Source: Symbiodinium natans (lineage: Eukaryota > Sar > Dinophyceae > Suessiales > Symbiodiniaceae). From it: a DNA stretch of 64,000 nt. Where the stretch lies: positions 62,001 through 126,000 of the forward strand of contig CAJNDS010002365.1 of assembly GCA_905221605.1 (NCBI GenBank), read 5' to 3'. Positions within the stretch are counted from its first letter, which is position 1, and each line of letters begins with the position of its first letter. The notes under the pieces are model-generated. The model worked only from the letters and a program-made list of their open reading frames with translations, was not told the origin of the DNA and ran no database searches. A program made the translations under genes and the position numbers. Below, one piece after another: positions 33,154 through 44,903 of the stretch.

Positions 33154-34440
33154 GGTGCCGCCTAGTCGTATAAACGGGGTGATCAACGGATAAGTGGTAG
33201 AACTGGAAACTGTGACCATAAGGAACAACAAAGCCATGCAATCTCCAGCCGCCGAATCCAGTTCGGTGTAGTCTCCATCCCAATAACTCCCGTGCTTGCT
33301 AAGTTTAGGACATTCTTTGCATCAGGCATAAATGAGCCCAAGAAGTGTTGCGAACAATAAAGGATACACCCAAGGGCCTCAACCACTGTGAAGCTTCTAA
33401 GCCGACTCTGACAGTCTGGACGCGTGCCCACAAGCCGAACCCTCACCCGCCCCCCACCGCCAACCCGACCCGGAAGACAAAAAAGCTTCGCGTTCCAAGG
33501 CCCTATTTTCAGATGATGATCAGGTCTTGGGGGCTTAGGTCTTTGCTTTTGTGTGCTGGGTAGATGCTCTGGGATATTGGACAGCTAGGAAACTCCCCAA
33601 CTCTGCCGAATTCAGCTCCTGTGTCTGCCCGACCTCCAGGGTCTGTTGGTTTGGCGGCTCGCCTGTCTCGGGCTTCGGACTTTCTAACGAAGGGCCGTTG
33701 GTAGCCCCTCGATGTCCGGCACTTTGCCCCTACAAGCTCCGATTTGCTCCCTGAAACACTGCAAGGGTTCCCCAAGATATTCGGAGGTTGGGCTCACCGC
33801 AGCCTCTTGTTCGCGCGGTGACAACGGGCGACTGCGGCATGCTTCTTGGCGTGCTTCTGGATGCGCTGCGGGGTGTGCTCCCATCTCTGGGGCTTCGGTC
33901 CTCCATGACATGGAAAGTGTGGCTGGCACAGGGAACTTCCATGATTCATGCCGAACAGCGGTGCCGATCTTTCGCAGTTTAGTGAGTTTGCGACGAGCCG
34001 GTCCAACAGCGGAAGCCGCGTCAGGCGATCCAGGCTGTCATCGCCCTGTCAGGTGCCCGAATGCGCAACTCACGTGCTTCTCCCGTTGCAGGGCCTGCCC
34101 ACGAGGCTTTCCACCACCAGGGTCCCTGCCAGGAATTGAGAGTGGCCACAGCTGAGGTGTGAGAACAGGCTCTAAGCGGTCAAGTCTTGACCACTGCCGC
34201 CGAGGCGCAGAGAAACTTTGGAGGGAGAGCTCTCCTGCACAAGTTTCGAACACTGAGAGCTGCTTGGACATCCGTGTGTATGGGCTCGGAACCCTAACCC
34301 CTAAACCCTTAAACCCTAAACCCATACTTTGCTTGATTAATAGTTCTGGAGTCGGAATCTTCCACGGACTTCTCAGGATGTGTGGGTGCCCGCCTTGGAT
34401 TGCCAGGTCAACGCCTGCTCAGAAGGCCGGACTTGGTACT
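33154..34440. other. GC-rich stretch open in several frames, no gene recognised
   Basis: Between about 33509 and 34155 all minus-strand frames and some plus-strand frames are open for 60-150 codons. Composition alone therefore does not identify a gene. A short CCCTAAA block lies at 34289-34322. Confidence 0.3.
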
Positions 34441-34449
34441 GTAAGGGCG

Positions 34450-34569
34450 TGTATATATATATATATATGCATATATACATATACATATACGTATGTGAAT
34501 AAAAGAAAATAAGTAAATAGATAGATAAATAAAAAACAAAGATAAATACATATATATATATATACACAT

Positions 34570-34628
<59 letters not shown>

Positions 34629-34850
34629 GTAGTGGCCCACTGCACTGCGCCTCAGCTGTGCATGCGCTTCTCAGCTTCGTGAGATATACACATATGTGTA
34701 TATAGTCATAAATGACAACAAGTAAACACACGTCATATCAGATAAATACAAATATAATTATACATATCAAAAAACACATATAAAAAAGCATATACTGCTT
34801 ACATATATGTGTATATCTATATGTAGAGAGAGAGAGAGAGAGAGAGTAGT
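34450..34850. repeat. (TA)n and (GA)n microsatellite cluster
   Basis: TA-rich words occur at 34450-34490, an almost pure (TA)n run at 34573-34626, further TATA words to 34820 and a (GA)n run at 34826-34846. Confidence 0.9.
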
Positions 34851-35939
34851 GGTATCGGCACTACACAAGTCTGCTCTGCCATGCGAGTGCGTTCGACCGG
34901 CTTTCAAGGTCCACTCCTTATGCATTTCTGGAAACATACATGTATACAGTACGCTTTTGCAGACAGGCAATGCCATGACGTCTCGCAAGCCAGGAGCCTG
35001 CAGCAGCAGGGAATTGACGGCATCAAACGCTCCTGGACCGCGTAGAAGCCTGCAAAGCATGAGCTCCAACGTGTTGTTTAGGCCCTGTTTAGATTTTGCA
35101 GATCCTCAGAACCCTCAACGAGGCATATGAGCATATAAGCGAGGTCGGCACTCAGGATCTTCAGAATTCGGGGTCTCTATTGCGTTGAGCTACAGGAGGG
35201 GCCTGGCGGCGTGACCTCTAAGGCTTCGAGGATACTCTTGACAGCACTTTTTTGGGCCATATAGATTTGTAAAAGGGTTCAGGGTTGGGACAAAGCAGCC
35301 TCAGAGAAACGGGCCGCCGCCGAAGCAAGGTGGAGAGGTCCTGTTCAGGAAAATCGGGGAGAGGGGGGATGTAGCAGAGTTTAGGGTGTAACTACCGGGT
35401 CACACGTTGTAGCAGAATTATCGTTGGACTGGTTCCAACGCTGTTAGGGAAATGAGCTTCTTGCCACTGGGCCTCCGCTCAGCGTGAACCCAACCCTACA
35501 CCCTGAACCCAAAGCCCTACAAAACCTGAACAATTAAAACCAACCCAAACCCGAAAACAAGTGTATGTTTTTTCATGTTCTTTCTTAGCATTTACAGGGA
35601 ATTTCGGAATAATACATTCTTAACCATTAACAGCAAAAGGTTTTGCGCACAGTTTTGTCGGCAAATTTTTACAACGCGCAGCTTGAAATGCACTTCCCAA
35701 AAAAATCAAAAAATGACTTTTTGTAATTTGTTGTCAATGCCTTGGATTGACTGTCTTGAGACACAGGTTGGTGGTTGTCACGCGTCACCATGTAACAGTA
35801 GTGGTGTGTAGCCATTGTGTTGTTGTTGTAAAGTCGTCCGCCAAAGTCGGAGTGGTAGTGGTGTGCAGTGGGTGTTGGCAGCTGCGTGCTGGGTATTGGG
35901 GGATCCCCTTTACAGACCCCAAAATAGAACAATTATCTT
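34851..35939. other. No gene recognised
   Basis: Mixed-composition DNA with degenerate CCCTAAA-like text around 35485-35555. The small open frames show no family resemblance. Confidence 0.3.
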
Positions 35940-36665
35940 GATTAGAGGACCCAACCCTGATAAACCCCAAATGAACCTAACTATAAACCCTATACGACAA
36001 AAAATGAAAACAAAACGAACCCTTTAAACCCTCCACACCCTATAAACCTTGTAAACCTTATCAAAAGGTTGAAAAAATAAGCCCTGCAGTTGTCCTCAAA
36101 AAGCCTATATGAACCCCATAGACACCCCAAAAAACCAAAGCCTATATGAACCCTGTAGAAACCCTAAAAACCCTATATGACCTAAGCAACCCTTTTTGAA
36201 CCCCATTGACTCCCTAGAAAACCCTATATGAACCCTATAGATACCCTAAACAAGCCTTTTTGAACGCTATAGACCCCCTAGAAAAACCTATATGAACCCT
36301 ATAGATACCCTAAACAACCCGTTTTGAACTCCATAGACTCCCTAGAAAACAGATGCCCTAAACAACCCTTTTTGAACCCTATAGACCCCCTAGAAAACCC
36401 ATAGATACCCTAAACCACCCTTTGTGAACCCTCTAGACTCCCTAGCAAACCCTATATGAAGACTATAGATACCCCAAACAAACCTTTTATGAACCACATA
36501 GACTCCCTAGAAAACCCTACATGAACCCTATAGATGCCCTAAACAACCCTTTTTGAACCCTATAGACCCCCTAGAAAACACTATATGAACCCTATAGATA
36601 CCCTGAACGACCCTTGGTGAACCCTCTGAAAACCCTATGTGGACCCCATAGAAACCCTAAACCAA
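35940..36665. repeat. ~63 bp minisatellite built from telomere-like words
   Basis: About ten diverged copies of a unit such as AACCCTATAGATACCCTAAACAACCC(T)nGAACCCTATAGACCCCCTAGAAAACCCTATATG. The ATACCCTAAAC landmark recurs at about 36241, 36305, 36351, 36404, 36465, 36532 and 36595. CCCTAAA and CCCTATA hexamers dominate, so it was probably derived from a decayed telomeric tract that re-amplified at a higher period. Confidence 0.8.
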
Positions 36666-38585
36666 GCAAAAGTCTCTCGCGCCACCGGGCCTCAGGGCCC
36701 AGCAGCGCGGCCTCTCAGGAGGAAGTAGGGTTTAGGGTTGAGGAAACTCTGGTAAGAACCCTGAAATTTTCTTTTGGCTGTGCATTGTTGCCTTGCTCTT
36801 TGTATTGTTGCTGAAGGAGTAAGAGCAGTACATAGCACGAAAAATATATGTAAACAAAAAATATACACATATATGTATTTATGTATACATGTGTGTGTGT
36901 GTGTATGTATATACAAATATATACGAAAAATCTACACGATAATTCTGGAGAATTCTGGCGTGTTTTTGATTTTGATGCTTGGGGTCTGAGGCAGGATGCA
37001 AAACGCCTTTACTACTAGTAGCCGTTCTTTCAAGTCTTCTGGCTCTGTTAATTCTGAGTGGCAAAGCAAAAGAGTCCTTCACCTAAGTTGCTTTTTGCTG
37101 CGATGCGTGAACGGCTGAGGCGACCTGCAGGTCGTTGACCATGAGGAGAATGTCGCCCTGAGCAGCAACAGCTTATGCTGGCAACGAAATGGCTTGTCTA
37201 CGAAATTGGAAGGGATCGCAGCATGAAACTAGGACCACGTGAATGTTTCAGGGATGAGTTGGGTCCGCACAGCGCTGAGGTTGGGACAACCTGGGCACCA
37301 GCCCTACAGGCAGGGCTGCCTTGTACCTGGTCATTGTGTCATTGTTCGGACTCTCAGCCTACCTCATTCGGAATGTTTGCCAACTCCCTGGTCCCCACTG
37401 CAAACAGTAATATTATTTTGCTAGATGTATGTTGCATATTGTCAACAAAATCAAGCACAATGTATTATAATATGTACATATGTAAATGCCAATACAGAAT
37501 ACCAGTAGGCCTTGCTCTTGAAGATCTGCTCTCAGATTTGCCAAGATGCCACTGCTCCCAGCTGCACCGGCCCAGGGGGCCAGGTGTCGGGAATCAGGCC
37601 CAAGGTGGCCTGGCACCGCCGAGTTTTTCTCGTCGTGGATGCGGAATCTCATTCTGGGCAGTTCTCAAAATTTGGAGTTCCCATTTTGTCGGGCTCCCCT
37701 CGCATGGTATGGCACAGCTCTGAGGAGGACCCCGTAAAGGGAGCCTAAATCCGGAAACTGCCCATTTTACCTCTTGTCAAGTTCCTGTTGATGTGCAGGC
37801 ACAGCACACTGCTCGTGCCTCATTCAGCCCCAGAACCCACGCTAAGAACAGCAGAGGCAAAGGGCACCTGATTTGGACCGAAGGAAAGGTCCATGGTCGT
37901 GAGCTGGCCCACCAAGGGTCTCGAGGCTCTCCCGTCGCCTCACGCAACAAGCAGAAGTCCTCGTGATGTGGGAGGTTCTTCCGCATTATGGTCCCTCTTC
38001 AAGATTCAGTATCCGAATATAGCCCGGAGCTCTGCAGGGTACTACCCAAAAAGCCGAAAAAGAGCCCTTTGTTTAGAGGATTTCATGCGGTGCATGGAAC
38101 GCGCTTGTTACTCTTTGTGGCCTCTTCCCATTTGTCTTCATGCCCCCCCCCCCCCCGCCACAGCACCCAGAGTCGCTGCAATCACAACTACCCCTCCGCA
38201 GCCGACGGCTTCAACGAACGCAATTCCCTGGATCAGCTACTGCTTTCAAAAAAAGAAGACATCGCAGCATGAGGACATCGGAGGCTGGCTTCGGACTGCA
38301 TCTCCTGAGTCAGATATTGCTCGTGCGAGGCTTGTGTTCCCACGTGTCCCGACTCTTCTGGCAATGGCAGGTCGCTCTTTCTCGGTATCGTCCTTGATTT
38401 CTTTCTTCCAGGAGAAACGCTTTCCGCTCAACATGGAGTCCAAATCAATAGAGCCCAAATGAATAAGTCCGCTACGAAACCCAGGTCTTTGTTTCAACAT
38501 TCCAGGTCATCTCGGCTTCCCAGGGGGCTTTCAGTTGACTGTCCTTTTAGCACTTTGATCGGGTTTGGCGAGCTTCGCGCGCAAA
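36666..38585. other. No gene recognised
   Basis: A GT/TA microsatellite lies at 36850-36925 and a C14-type run near 38145-38158. Open frames on both strands (for example 37175-37723 plus) have no recognisable domain. This is the 3' flank of the PDZ-domain gene. Confidence 0.3.
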
Positions 38586-39030
38586 TCAGGGACCATAGTC
38601 CCGGCACTCAAAGCTGAACCATGATGAACTGGAGGGCCAGACAAGAGGGCCTTCAGCATCATCCGGACTCCGCTGGAAGGTGAGGAGTGTTGGCCTCCGC
38701 TGCACAACTATGGCTGCCACCTCCTGCACTCTGAAACGTGTGGCCTCTTCCGTAACTCGCGGGCCAAGTCCTGAAGCGAGGGATGGGAGGACGGAGCACA
38801 TCGAGAAGTACTGCATTGCAGCGCAACTGGCTTCTGCACAATGCAACGATCAGACAATGATGTCATAAGAAACATGGCATTCAACACCCAATTCAAGGAA
38901 TGCCCCTAGCTACCTGCGTCCGCACACTCACATTGACACGGCTCCCTTCCTCGGGTTGCTCGAAAGACCGCACCAGGCGGCCATTCACCCCGCACAGCTC
39001 ATCTCCCTTCCGCACGCCATGCCGCGCGGC
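38586..39030 (-). CDS. C-terminal exons of a PDZ-domain protein
   Basis: Two minus-strand exons join in phase 0. Exon 38932-39030 begins after TCTCAG with AARHGVRKGDELCGVNGRL and ends ...GSRVN before a canonical GTGAGTG donor. Exon 38586-38723 begins after GTGCAG with EVAAIVVQRRPTLLTFQR and ends ...SFECRDYGP at a TGA. Together they form the second half of a PDZ fold: the G-x-x-x-GD-x-x-x-x-VNG turn, the following helix region and a last beta strand. PDZ domains bind C-terminal peptides and scaffold membrane or signalling complexes. The upstream half, with the GLGF-type loop, was not found; a telomere-like block begins 158 bp upstream. No enzyme domain is attached in what is visible. Confidence 0.6.
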
Positions 39031-39187
39031 CTGAGACCAAGACTAGGACCAGGTGTTGTTCTAGAAGCTTAAAGGGTTTTGAGGGAAAGAACATGTTGAA
39101 TTTTCTTAAGTACACCTAAGATCTCATCTTTGTCAACTCAGCAGGAGCCTCAAGACAAGAAAGGACAAAAGGCATCATCATGTACCA

Positions 39188-39370
39188 TCCCTAAGCCCTA
39201 AACCCCTTAAACCCCTTAAACCCCTTAAACCCCTTAAACCCCTTAAACCCCTTAAACCCCTTAAACCCCCTAAACCCCCTAAACCCCCTAAACCCCTTAA
39301 ACCCCCTAAACCCCTCAAACCCCCTAAACCCCCTAAACCCCTAAACCCCTAAACCTAAACCCCTAAAAAG
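39188..39370. repeat. Variant telomere-like array (CCCCTTAAA)n / (CCCCCTAAA)n
   Basis: About eight nearly perfect 9 bp units CCCCTTAAA are followed by CCCCCTAAA and CCCCTAAA units. The change of unit within one block suggests local slippage from a CCCTAAA tract. Confidence 0.9.
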
Positions 39371-39499
39371 CCCTGAAGCCCATCAGGACCAGCCAAGGCG
39401 CGAGGCTGCCAGGTACGGCTGCTGCCAAATAGACGGGGTCTGGGGGCCAAGTCACTGGAACCAGGCCTCGCTGTGCGAAGCACACATTATTGCTGATAA

Positions 39500-39540
39500 G
39501 GTTTAGGGTTTAGGGTTCAGGGTTTTTAGGGTTTAGGACT
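39500..39540. repeat. TTTAGGG block, opposite orientation
   Basis: About five TTTAGGG-type units on the plus strand, oriented against the CCCCTTAAA array 130 bp away. Confidence 0.85.
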
Positions 39541-39681
39541 CAGTTCTCAGATTTCTTCCGTGGAGCATGAGCAGATCGGAGTCGGAGCAGTCTGGGGATG
39601 CGGCCCAGCACCTCGTCGCCCACGGACGCCTCCACCTGCTGCCCAGCAGCTTCCAACCCCTTCCGATTCCAAAGCTAAAGC
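39540..39681 (-). CDS. Possible terminal exon, hypothetical protein
   Basis: After GGCTTTAG a minus-strand frame reads LWNRKGLEAAGQQVEASV... to a TGA at 39540-39542 (about 45 codons, basic end APRKKSEN). Another frame over the same DNA is also open, so the choice rests only on composition and the AG. It may be the end of the next upstream gene or an unrelated frame. Confidence 0.25.
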
Positions 39682-42142
39682 CATGTTTGTGACAACAGAA
39701 CTCGCTGCGAACATATGGGTACGCTCATCCACATGCTAAACCTCGAACTTCTACCTTTGCAAGGTGATCATCTGTTTCTTCCATTCGAGCGACAAGGCCG
39801 GTTCTCCCCTGCACCTATATGAACACCCTTTGAGCTGAAAGATTGTAAACCCTCCCTCCCTCCCTCCGTCCGCAAGCAACGGGTAAACTATATATCGACT
39901 CCAGACAGTCTATGCACCCTCCCTGAACCCGTTCGCAGGGCCTGAAAGCGGACAATGCCCTCGGCCAGCGAAGCGCGTGGCACGCGAGGCCAGGAGGGGG
40001 CACTGCGCACGAGACTTGTACACACTCAAGGCCTACACATATATATATATATACATATATATGTACATGTATATACATTTATATATATATATACACATAA
40101 TATATACATATATACATACACGTCGGGCTCTGATTTCTAGTATTCTTTTCTGAGATCCCACAAATACACTCGCCAATACTCATACGGAGCCCTATATGCT
40201 GCCTATATGTATGTATGACATGTTCAGCAAAAAGCAGTCTCTAGACCCTGCCTCTACATTGTGGTTCCTCAATTCTTGGGCAGTGACAGGGACCCCAACC
40301 AGGACCATAACGTCGAGAGCTGCCCCATATGGCATGAAGTCTGTTCCCTAAGCCCGAACTTCCTTGGGTCGGGCCAGGGTTTGGGGCTCATGGCTCGCAA
40401 CAGTATGAGCTATTGCGGAGGGGCATTCTCACTGCATGCCGTTCCGAGAAATCATAGAGCAAGTTTGAGCAGCCAACCGCAGAGCTCGGGCTTTCGTGAG
40501 GTGAGTCTAGACTAGCTAGACAACACTGCCTGCGGAAATCTGCGGAAGATTTGAGATTTGTGCCAGAGATTCGGTGTTAATTCTGGCAGTTGACGGAGAT
40601 GGAGCATGGATCACAGGCACTAGGCTAGAGCCATGTGTAGTGGCTCCTTGACAACATACTATCCACCGAATTTAATCAAACCCTACACCCCCCGCCCCCC
40701 CGTTTGCCATACCTCGGCTTGCGAAAGCGCAGGTGCAGCGGCCGGCTCTGAAGAAGGGATACGAGGTCCTTCCGACTCATGGTCTCTTCCAAGGACTTCA
40801 GACTTCAGATTTACAGGGTGCTGCCGCCGTGCTGCCGGTGTTGCGAGCTTTCCTTGTCACCCCCTTTGGCACTGCATTGCACGATGGCCAAGCAAGCAAA
40901 ACCAATGCTTCTGGTACGCTACCAAGCCTGGCGGGAGAGTGCATCAGCACTGACGCCGTTCACAGTGAGGAGGACGCTGCCAGTCTGCACCTGAGCCCAC
41001 CAGGAACCCGGATCCCTCTACCACGAATCCAAAGTTTCATGCTTCATGCTTCAAGATGCTGAGCCTCCAATCCTCAGGGCCCAACGCTCTGAATCGTCAG
41101 GGGTGCATCGGGGTGCACTGCATCGACGCACATAGGCCTGCACAATCGGTTAGGAATGATGTCGAGCGTACAACAACCCAAGCGTACCACGAATCTTCTT
41201 CGTTCTTCTCCGGAAAATATGCGTTTCTTCTGTGCTTCCCGCGGCCTGCCAGGAGACAGGGCCAGACCCACAGGCCCCAGGGAAGTCACGAGGACCTGGT
41301 CAAAGCAAAACCCGAAAACACGACAAATAAAGCACAGGACCACGGCAGCCATGGGCAGAACGAAAAAACAAGCGGGGTCCTGCAGAACAAAATTGTGTGG
41401 ACACATTTATGTTGCTATTCTCCTTGTCTCCAAGTCTTTCCTCTCCTTGCAGTACTCTAGATTTGTGCCTGCCTTGGTCTTAGCATAGCTGATGCCTCGA
41501 ACTCCAGAGGATCCAATGTGCCATCCATTCGGTGTGGCAGGGAACATGGCAGAGGATCCCTCGGATCGTCCACGTTAGTGTACCCGTGGATGTATTGCAG
41601 CCTGCCGCTGCACACGCTGCAGTTCAGGAGGGATAGGATGCGACATCTTTGCTGACCGTGTTCCTGGAGGCGCTTGCCAGTACATCTGCTGTGAAGTAGA
41701 CAAACTCTGCGACCTTGCGAGAGGGTAGCCTCATGCAGCCCTCTTCAAATTCCAACGGTCGAGCCAATCACGGTAGAGCCAAAGCACCAAGGGGACTGCA
41801 AGCAAGTGTCCCTCTGATCTCCAAGCGCTCTTGGAATCTGATCAACTTCAGCTCCCCGAAAACGAACCCATGAAAACCCCGACATGATCATGTGCCCACA
41901 AACTCCCCAAATCCCTATGTAGAACTGCGCTGGCGTCGTACTTGAGCATCGAAGACGCCATCTTTCCAGGTGCGGAGCGGAGGGAGCGCTTGGGTCTGTT
42001 GCGCCATCAGGTTGCGGATGGTTCCAGCGCCTCCCTCGAGAATCCTTCAAAAGTCTTTTGCAAGAGATGGCAACCTGCCTGCGATCTGGGACAGATTCTG
42101 AGCAAAGAACTCATGGCAGTTCTCTAGGTAAACAACTTAAGC
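39682..42142. other. No firm gene; TA microsatellite
   Basis: A TATATA tract occupies 40040-40120. Around 40700-41060 a plus-strand frame of 109 codons and a minus-strand micro-exon-like segment (PAAAPALSQAE) overlap, so I cannot assign the coding strand. The rest shows nothing recognisable. Confidence 0.3.
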
Positions 42143-42171
42143 GGGGGGGGGGGGGGGGGGGGGGGGGGGGG
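42143..42171. repeat. 29-base G homopolymer
   Basis: An uninterrupted run of 29 G follows AAGC. It is the longest homopolymer in the window and could form a G-quadruplex or be an assembly-length artefact. Confidence 0.9.
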
Positions 42172-42666
42172 TGCTGCATAAAAGAACGAATCTTTCCCGT
42201 GGCAAGGCAATCCTTTCTCCTGCAGCCGGGATCCCAGCTGCTTCCGCGCATCGGGGTTTGGATCACTTCGCGCTTCTTGCGCTTCCGACCTCTACTGAAA
42301 TCTACTGAAATCTACTGGAAGTATAAGCACCTTGATCCAAAACCCGCACAAGGATCTTCGGGCCGTGAGACAGCCGCCAGCCACCTGCCTTCACGGGTGC
42401 TCGCGTCAGAAGCAGCCGCTGTTAGCTGGAATGCCTCAGATGTTGCCAATGTAACGGGCAAACCTGGCTTGCCCGCCGAAGATCTTGCTGAAATCATCCT
42501 GCAGAGGCGAGTTCTGCCTTCGAGAAGCACAAGCAACACTGACAGGTGACAGGATAGCAGATGATCGCAGTGATGATAGCAGATGAGTGCGCAGTGTGCA
42601 GAGCTCACTCTCCCTGTGCCACTGCCTCTCCAGAAGGTGCTAGCGCTACGGTTCTGCGTCCGTGTC

Positions 42667-43480
42667 CTGGTGCAGTTCCTTGCGCAACTCCATGACGACC
42701 TGTGGGAGCTCAGCAACTCACACAGCTGCTCATCCACAACCAACTGCCTCAACCCAACACCTTCACCACTGTAATGCTTGCACCAGCGAGCCTCTGTCTC
42801 TGACTTTGATTGACCTTTCTTTTCACGCACGACTTGCAGCTCCTGCCGAATCTGCTTGCACTCTTGTGATTTGGCTGGCATCTCCCCCCGCATGAAGTTC
42901 GAGCTCATCCAATATCACATGTCTGCACACAACGATGGAACATCATAAATATGCTTCACTTCATGATGCTTGAGGAGTGCCAACGGAATGGGTAAAGGCA
43001 GCGATGCTTGCCCCGTGATGGTTGCGACTGCGAGCTGTGAGGGTTGCGACTGGTAGCTGAATGATTTCATGATCTCTTCAAAGGGGTTGAGTGTTCTCCA
43101 AACCCTCCACAAAAGACAGCAACAGCGTTTACAAAGAACGGTGCTGCACGATGGATACTGGAATACTTGGTCCTGGCTCAATTGCTCAAAAGCCTCGCCA
43201 ATTCTTGTGGCACGTTGGAGGTGCTCCTGCCAACGACGAAAACTGCGCTGGGTGCAAGTCATCCATTCCTTTACAGGCGTACAGTAGCTCCAGTAGCTTA
43301 CGAGCTCGAAATGCCAACAGATTCCTGGCAAAAAACCGCAGATCCGTCAGAACGGCAAAAAATCCCAAATCCCTCAGAATGCGTAGGGCATCCTATCCGT
43401 ACCGAGCTCAAGGTGCCCTGCACTTCGTCCTTGGCTTCGCTGATCTCGCCAGCCTCTCCAGGCTTGGGGGTAGCGAACTG
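42667..43480 (-). CDS. Putative micro-exon gene, Glu/Lys-rich (partial model)
   Basis: Minus-strand segments with the same exon grammar as the giant gene. They are 43430-43480 (QFATPKPGEAGEISEAK, donor GA), 43194-43226 (EHLQRATRIGE, after TTGGCAG, donor GC), 42792-42842 (ELQVVREKKGQSKSETE, after TTCGGCAG, donor GC) and 42667-42699 (VVMELRKELHQ, after CCCACAG, donor GA). All are phase 0. The charged, leucine-containing peptides suggest a coiled coil. Start, stop and the missing exons between were not found, and no family was recognised. Confidence 0.4.
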
Positions 43481-44903
43481 CTCAGGGGCTAAACCCTATA
43501 AACCCTGTCAACCCTAAACCCGAAGTACACCCTAAACCTACTGCAAGGGGCTCATGGCCTTGCAGGTAGCACCATTAAGCCCAGGAGTTGCAGAGAGCCC
43601 AACCTCCATGAGCACAAATGCTTTGCGGGTGAGCTCATCCTTGGGCTGCGCACCGGGAACTCGGGTTGAATTGGTTGGGGGTCTTCAGGGGGGAAGTCAG
43701 GGATACTCTAGGGCTAGTTAGGCTTCAGGCAAGCTTCTTTGGGTCTAAGGGGACTTGGCAGACTGGCAGTGTTACCGAGTTTGGCCAGGCGGCAATCATG
43801 TCAGCACGTTCGACCGACGTCATGTCGACCAGGTCTGTAAGGAAGGCCTTTGCCCAAGCTGGAACTGCACATTGCGCAGTGGCATCTGAGGCTGCTGCAG
43901 CGCACACAGCTGAGACCCAACTTTTCAACCCAGAAGCAGCCCAACACAACGCAGAGCCTCATCCATTCCCGTAACTGCAGCTGCCACCTGCTAGCGTGGA
44001 TCTTGCTTCATGGACCAAGGCGAGTAACGTCAAAACCCTACAAGAAACGATGCTAGCACCCGGATGGTAAGTTCACTGATCATGGGCATTCTTTTGGGAT
44101 CCCTTGTTGCAATACGGAGCCTTGGTAAGCTAGAAGGGACCAAAAACTCAGAGAAGTGCCCATATGCAGACTACAACCGGCCAATGAAAGTTCGATCTTA
44201 GGCAGTTCTTTGCACGCATTTGTTTTTTGCGGGGGGGTTAGGGTTTAGGGGTCAGAAACCGCTTCAACTTTATCCCAGCCTAAGAGGCCTTGAAGCCTCA
44301 AGAGCAGCCCCCTGCGGCTCCTTTCGGTTAAGCATGGTTAACCCTATGAAACCCTTTCAAAGCCCTCCGGGCTTTCCGCAGCCCAAAAACCCTCAACCCT
44401 TAACCAGATCCAAACCAGGTATCGCACATACATATATGTATGTATATATGCTACCCCCCCCCCACGTATCTACCCTTATTTTTAGTGTTTCAAGTACGAT
44501 ACAAGCCACCCTAAACCTCTCCAGGCCGAAAAACGCAAATATAACAGCAAAAGCATCTAACTACCGCATGTCAGAGGGGGGGTGGGGGGGAAATGCATGT
44601 TTGTCGGACCCTGCTTCTAAACCGTGTTTGTTTAAGGTTTCGGCCCAAGCCTTATACCTTGAAAATGTAGTGAACTCAATGAAGGCTTAGGGAAAACAAT
44701 GAGCGAGCCTTTTCGTAAGCAATGCTTGCAAAGTGCAGGTGGACATGCAAAGAATATGAAGAACAACTACCCACGTCGCGTATGTTTTTGGGGCGTAGGA
44801 AGACGTATCAGCTCCCAGAAAGTGGATCAGGCACTTGTGGGAGTCAGGGCGGGGTAACTGGATCACAGAAACAACGAACTGGATCAGCACAGCACGAGTC
44901 GGA
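43481..44903. other. No gene recognised; short telomere-like blocks
   Basis: Degenerate CCCTAAA text lies at 43489-43540 and a short TTAGGGTTTAGGGG at 44236-44252. The plus-strand open frame near 43666-43974 has no family resemblance. Confidence 0.3.

Noticed and set aside
33509-34155. Several protein-like frames of 60-150 codons
   Set aside because: All minus frames and plus frames are open together, as expected of GC-rich DNA; no motif supports one.
40733-41062. 109-codon plus-strand frame after GCGCAG
   Set aside because: Protein-like, but a minus-strand micro-exon-like segment overlaps it and nothing decides the strand; no domain.
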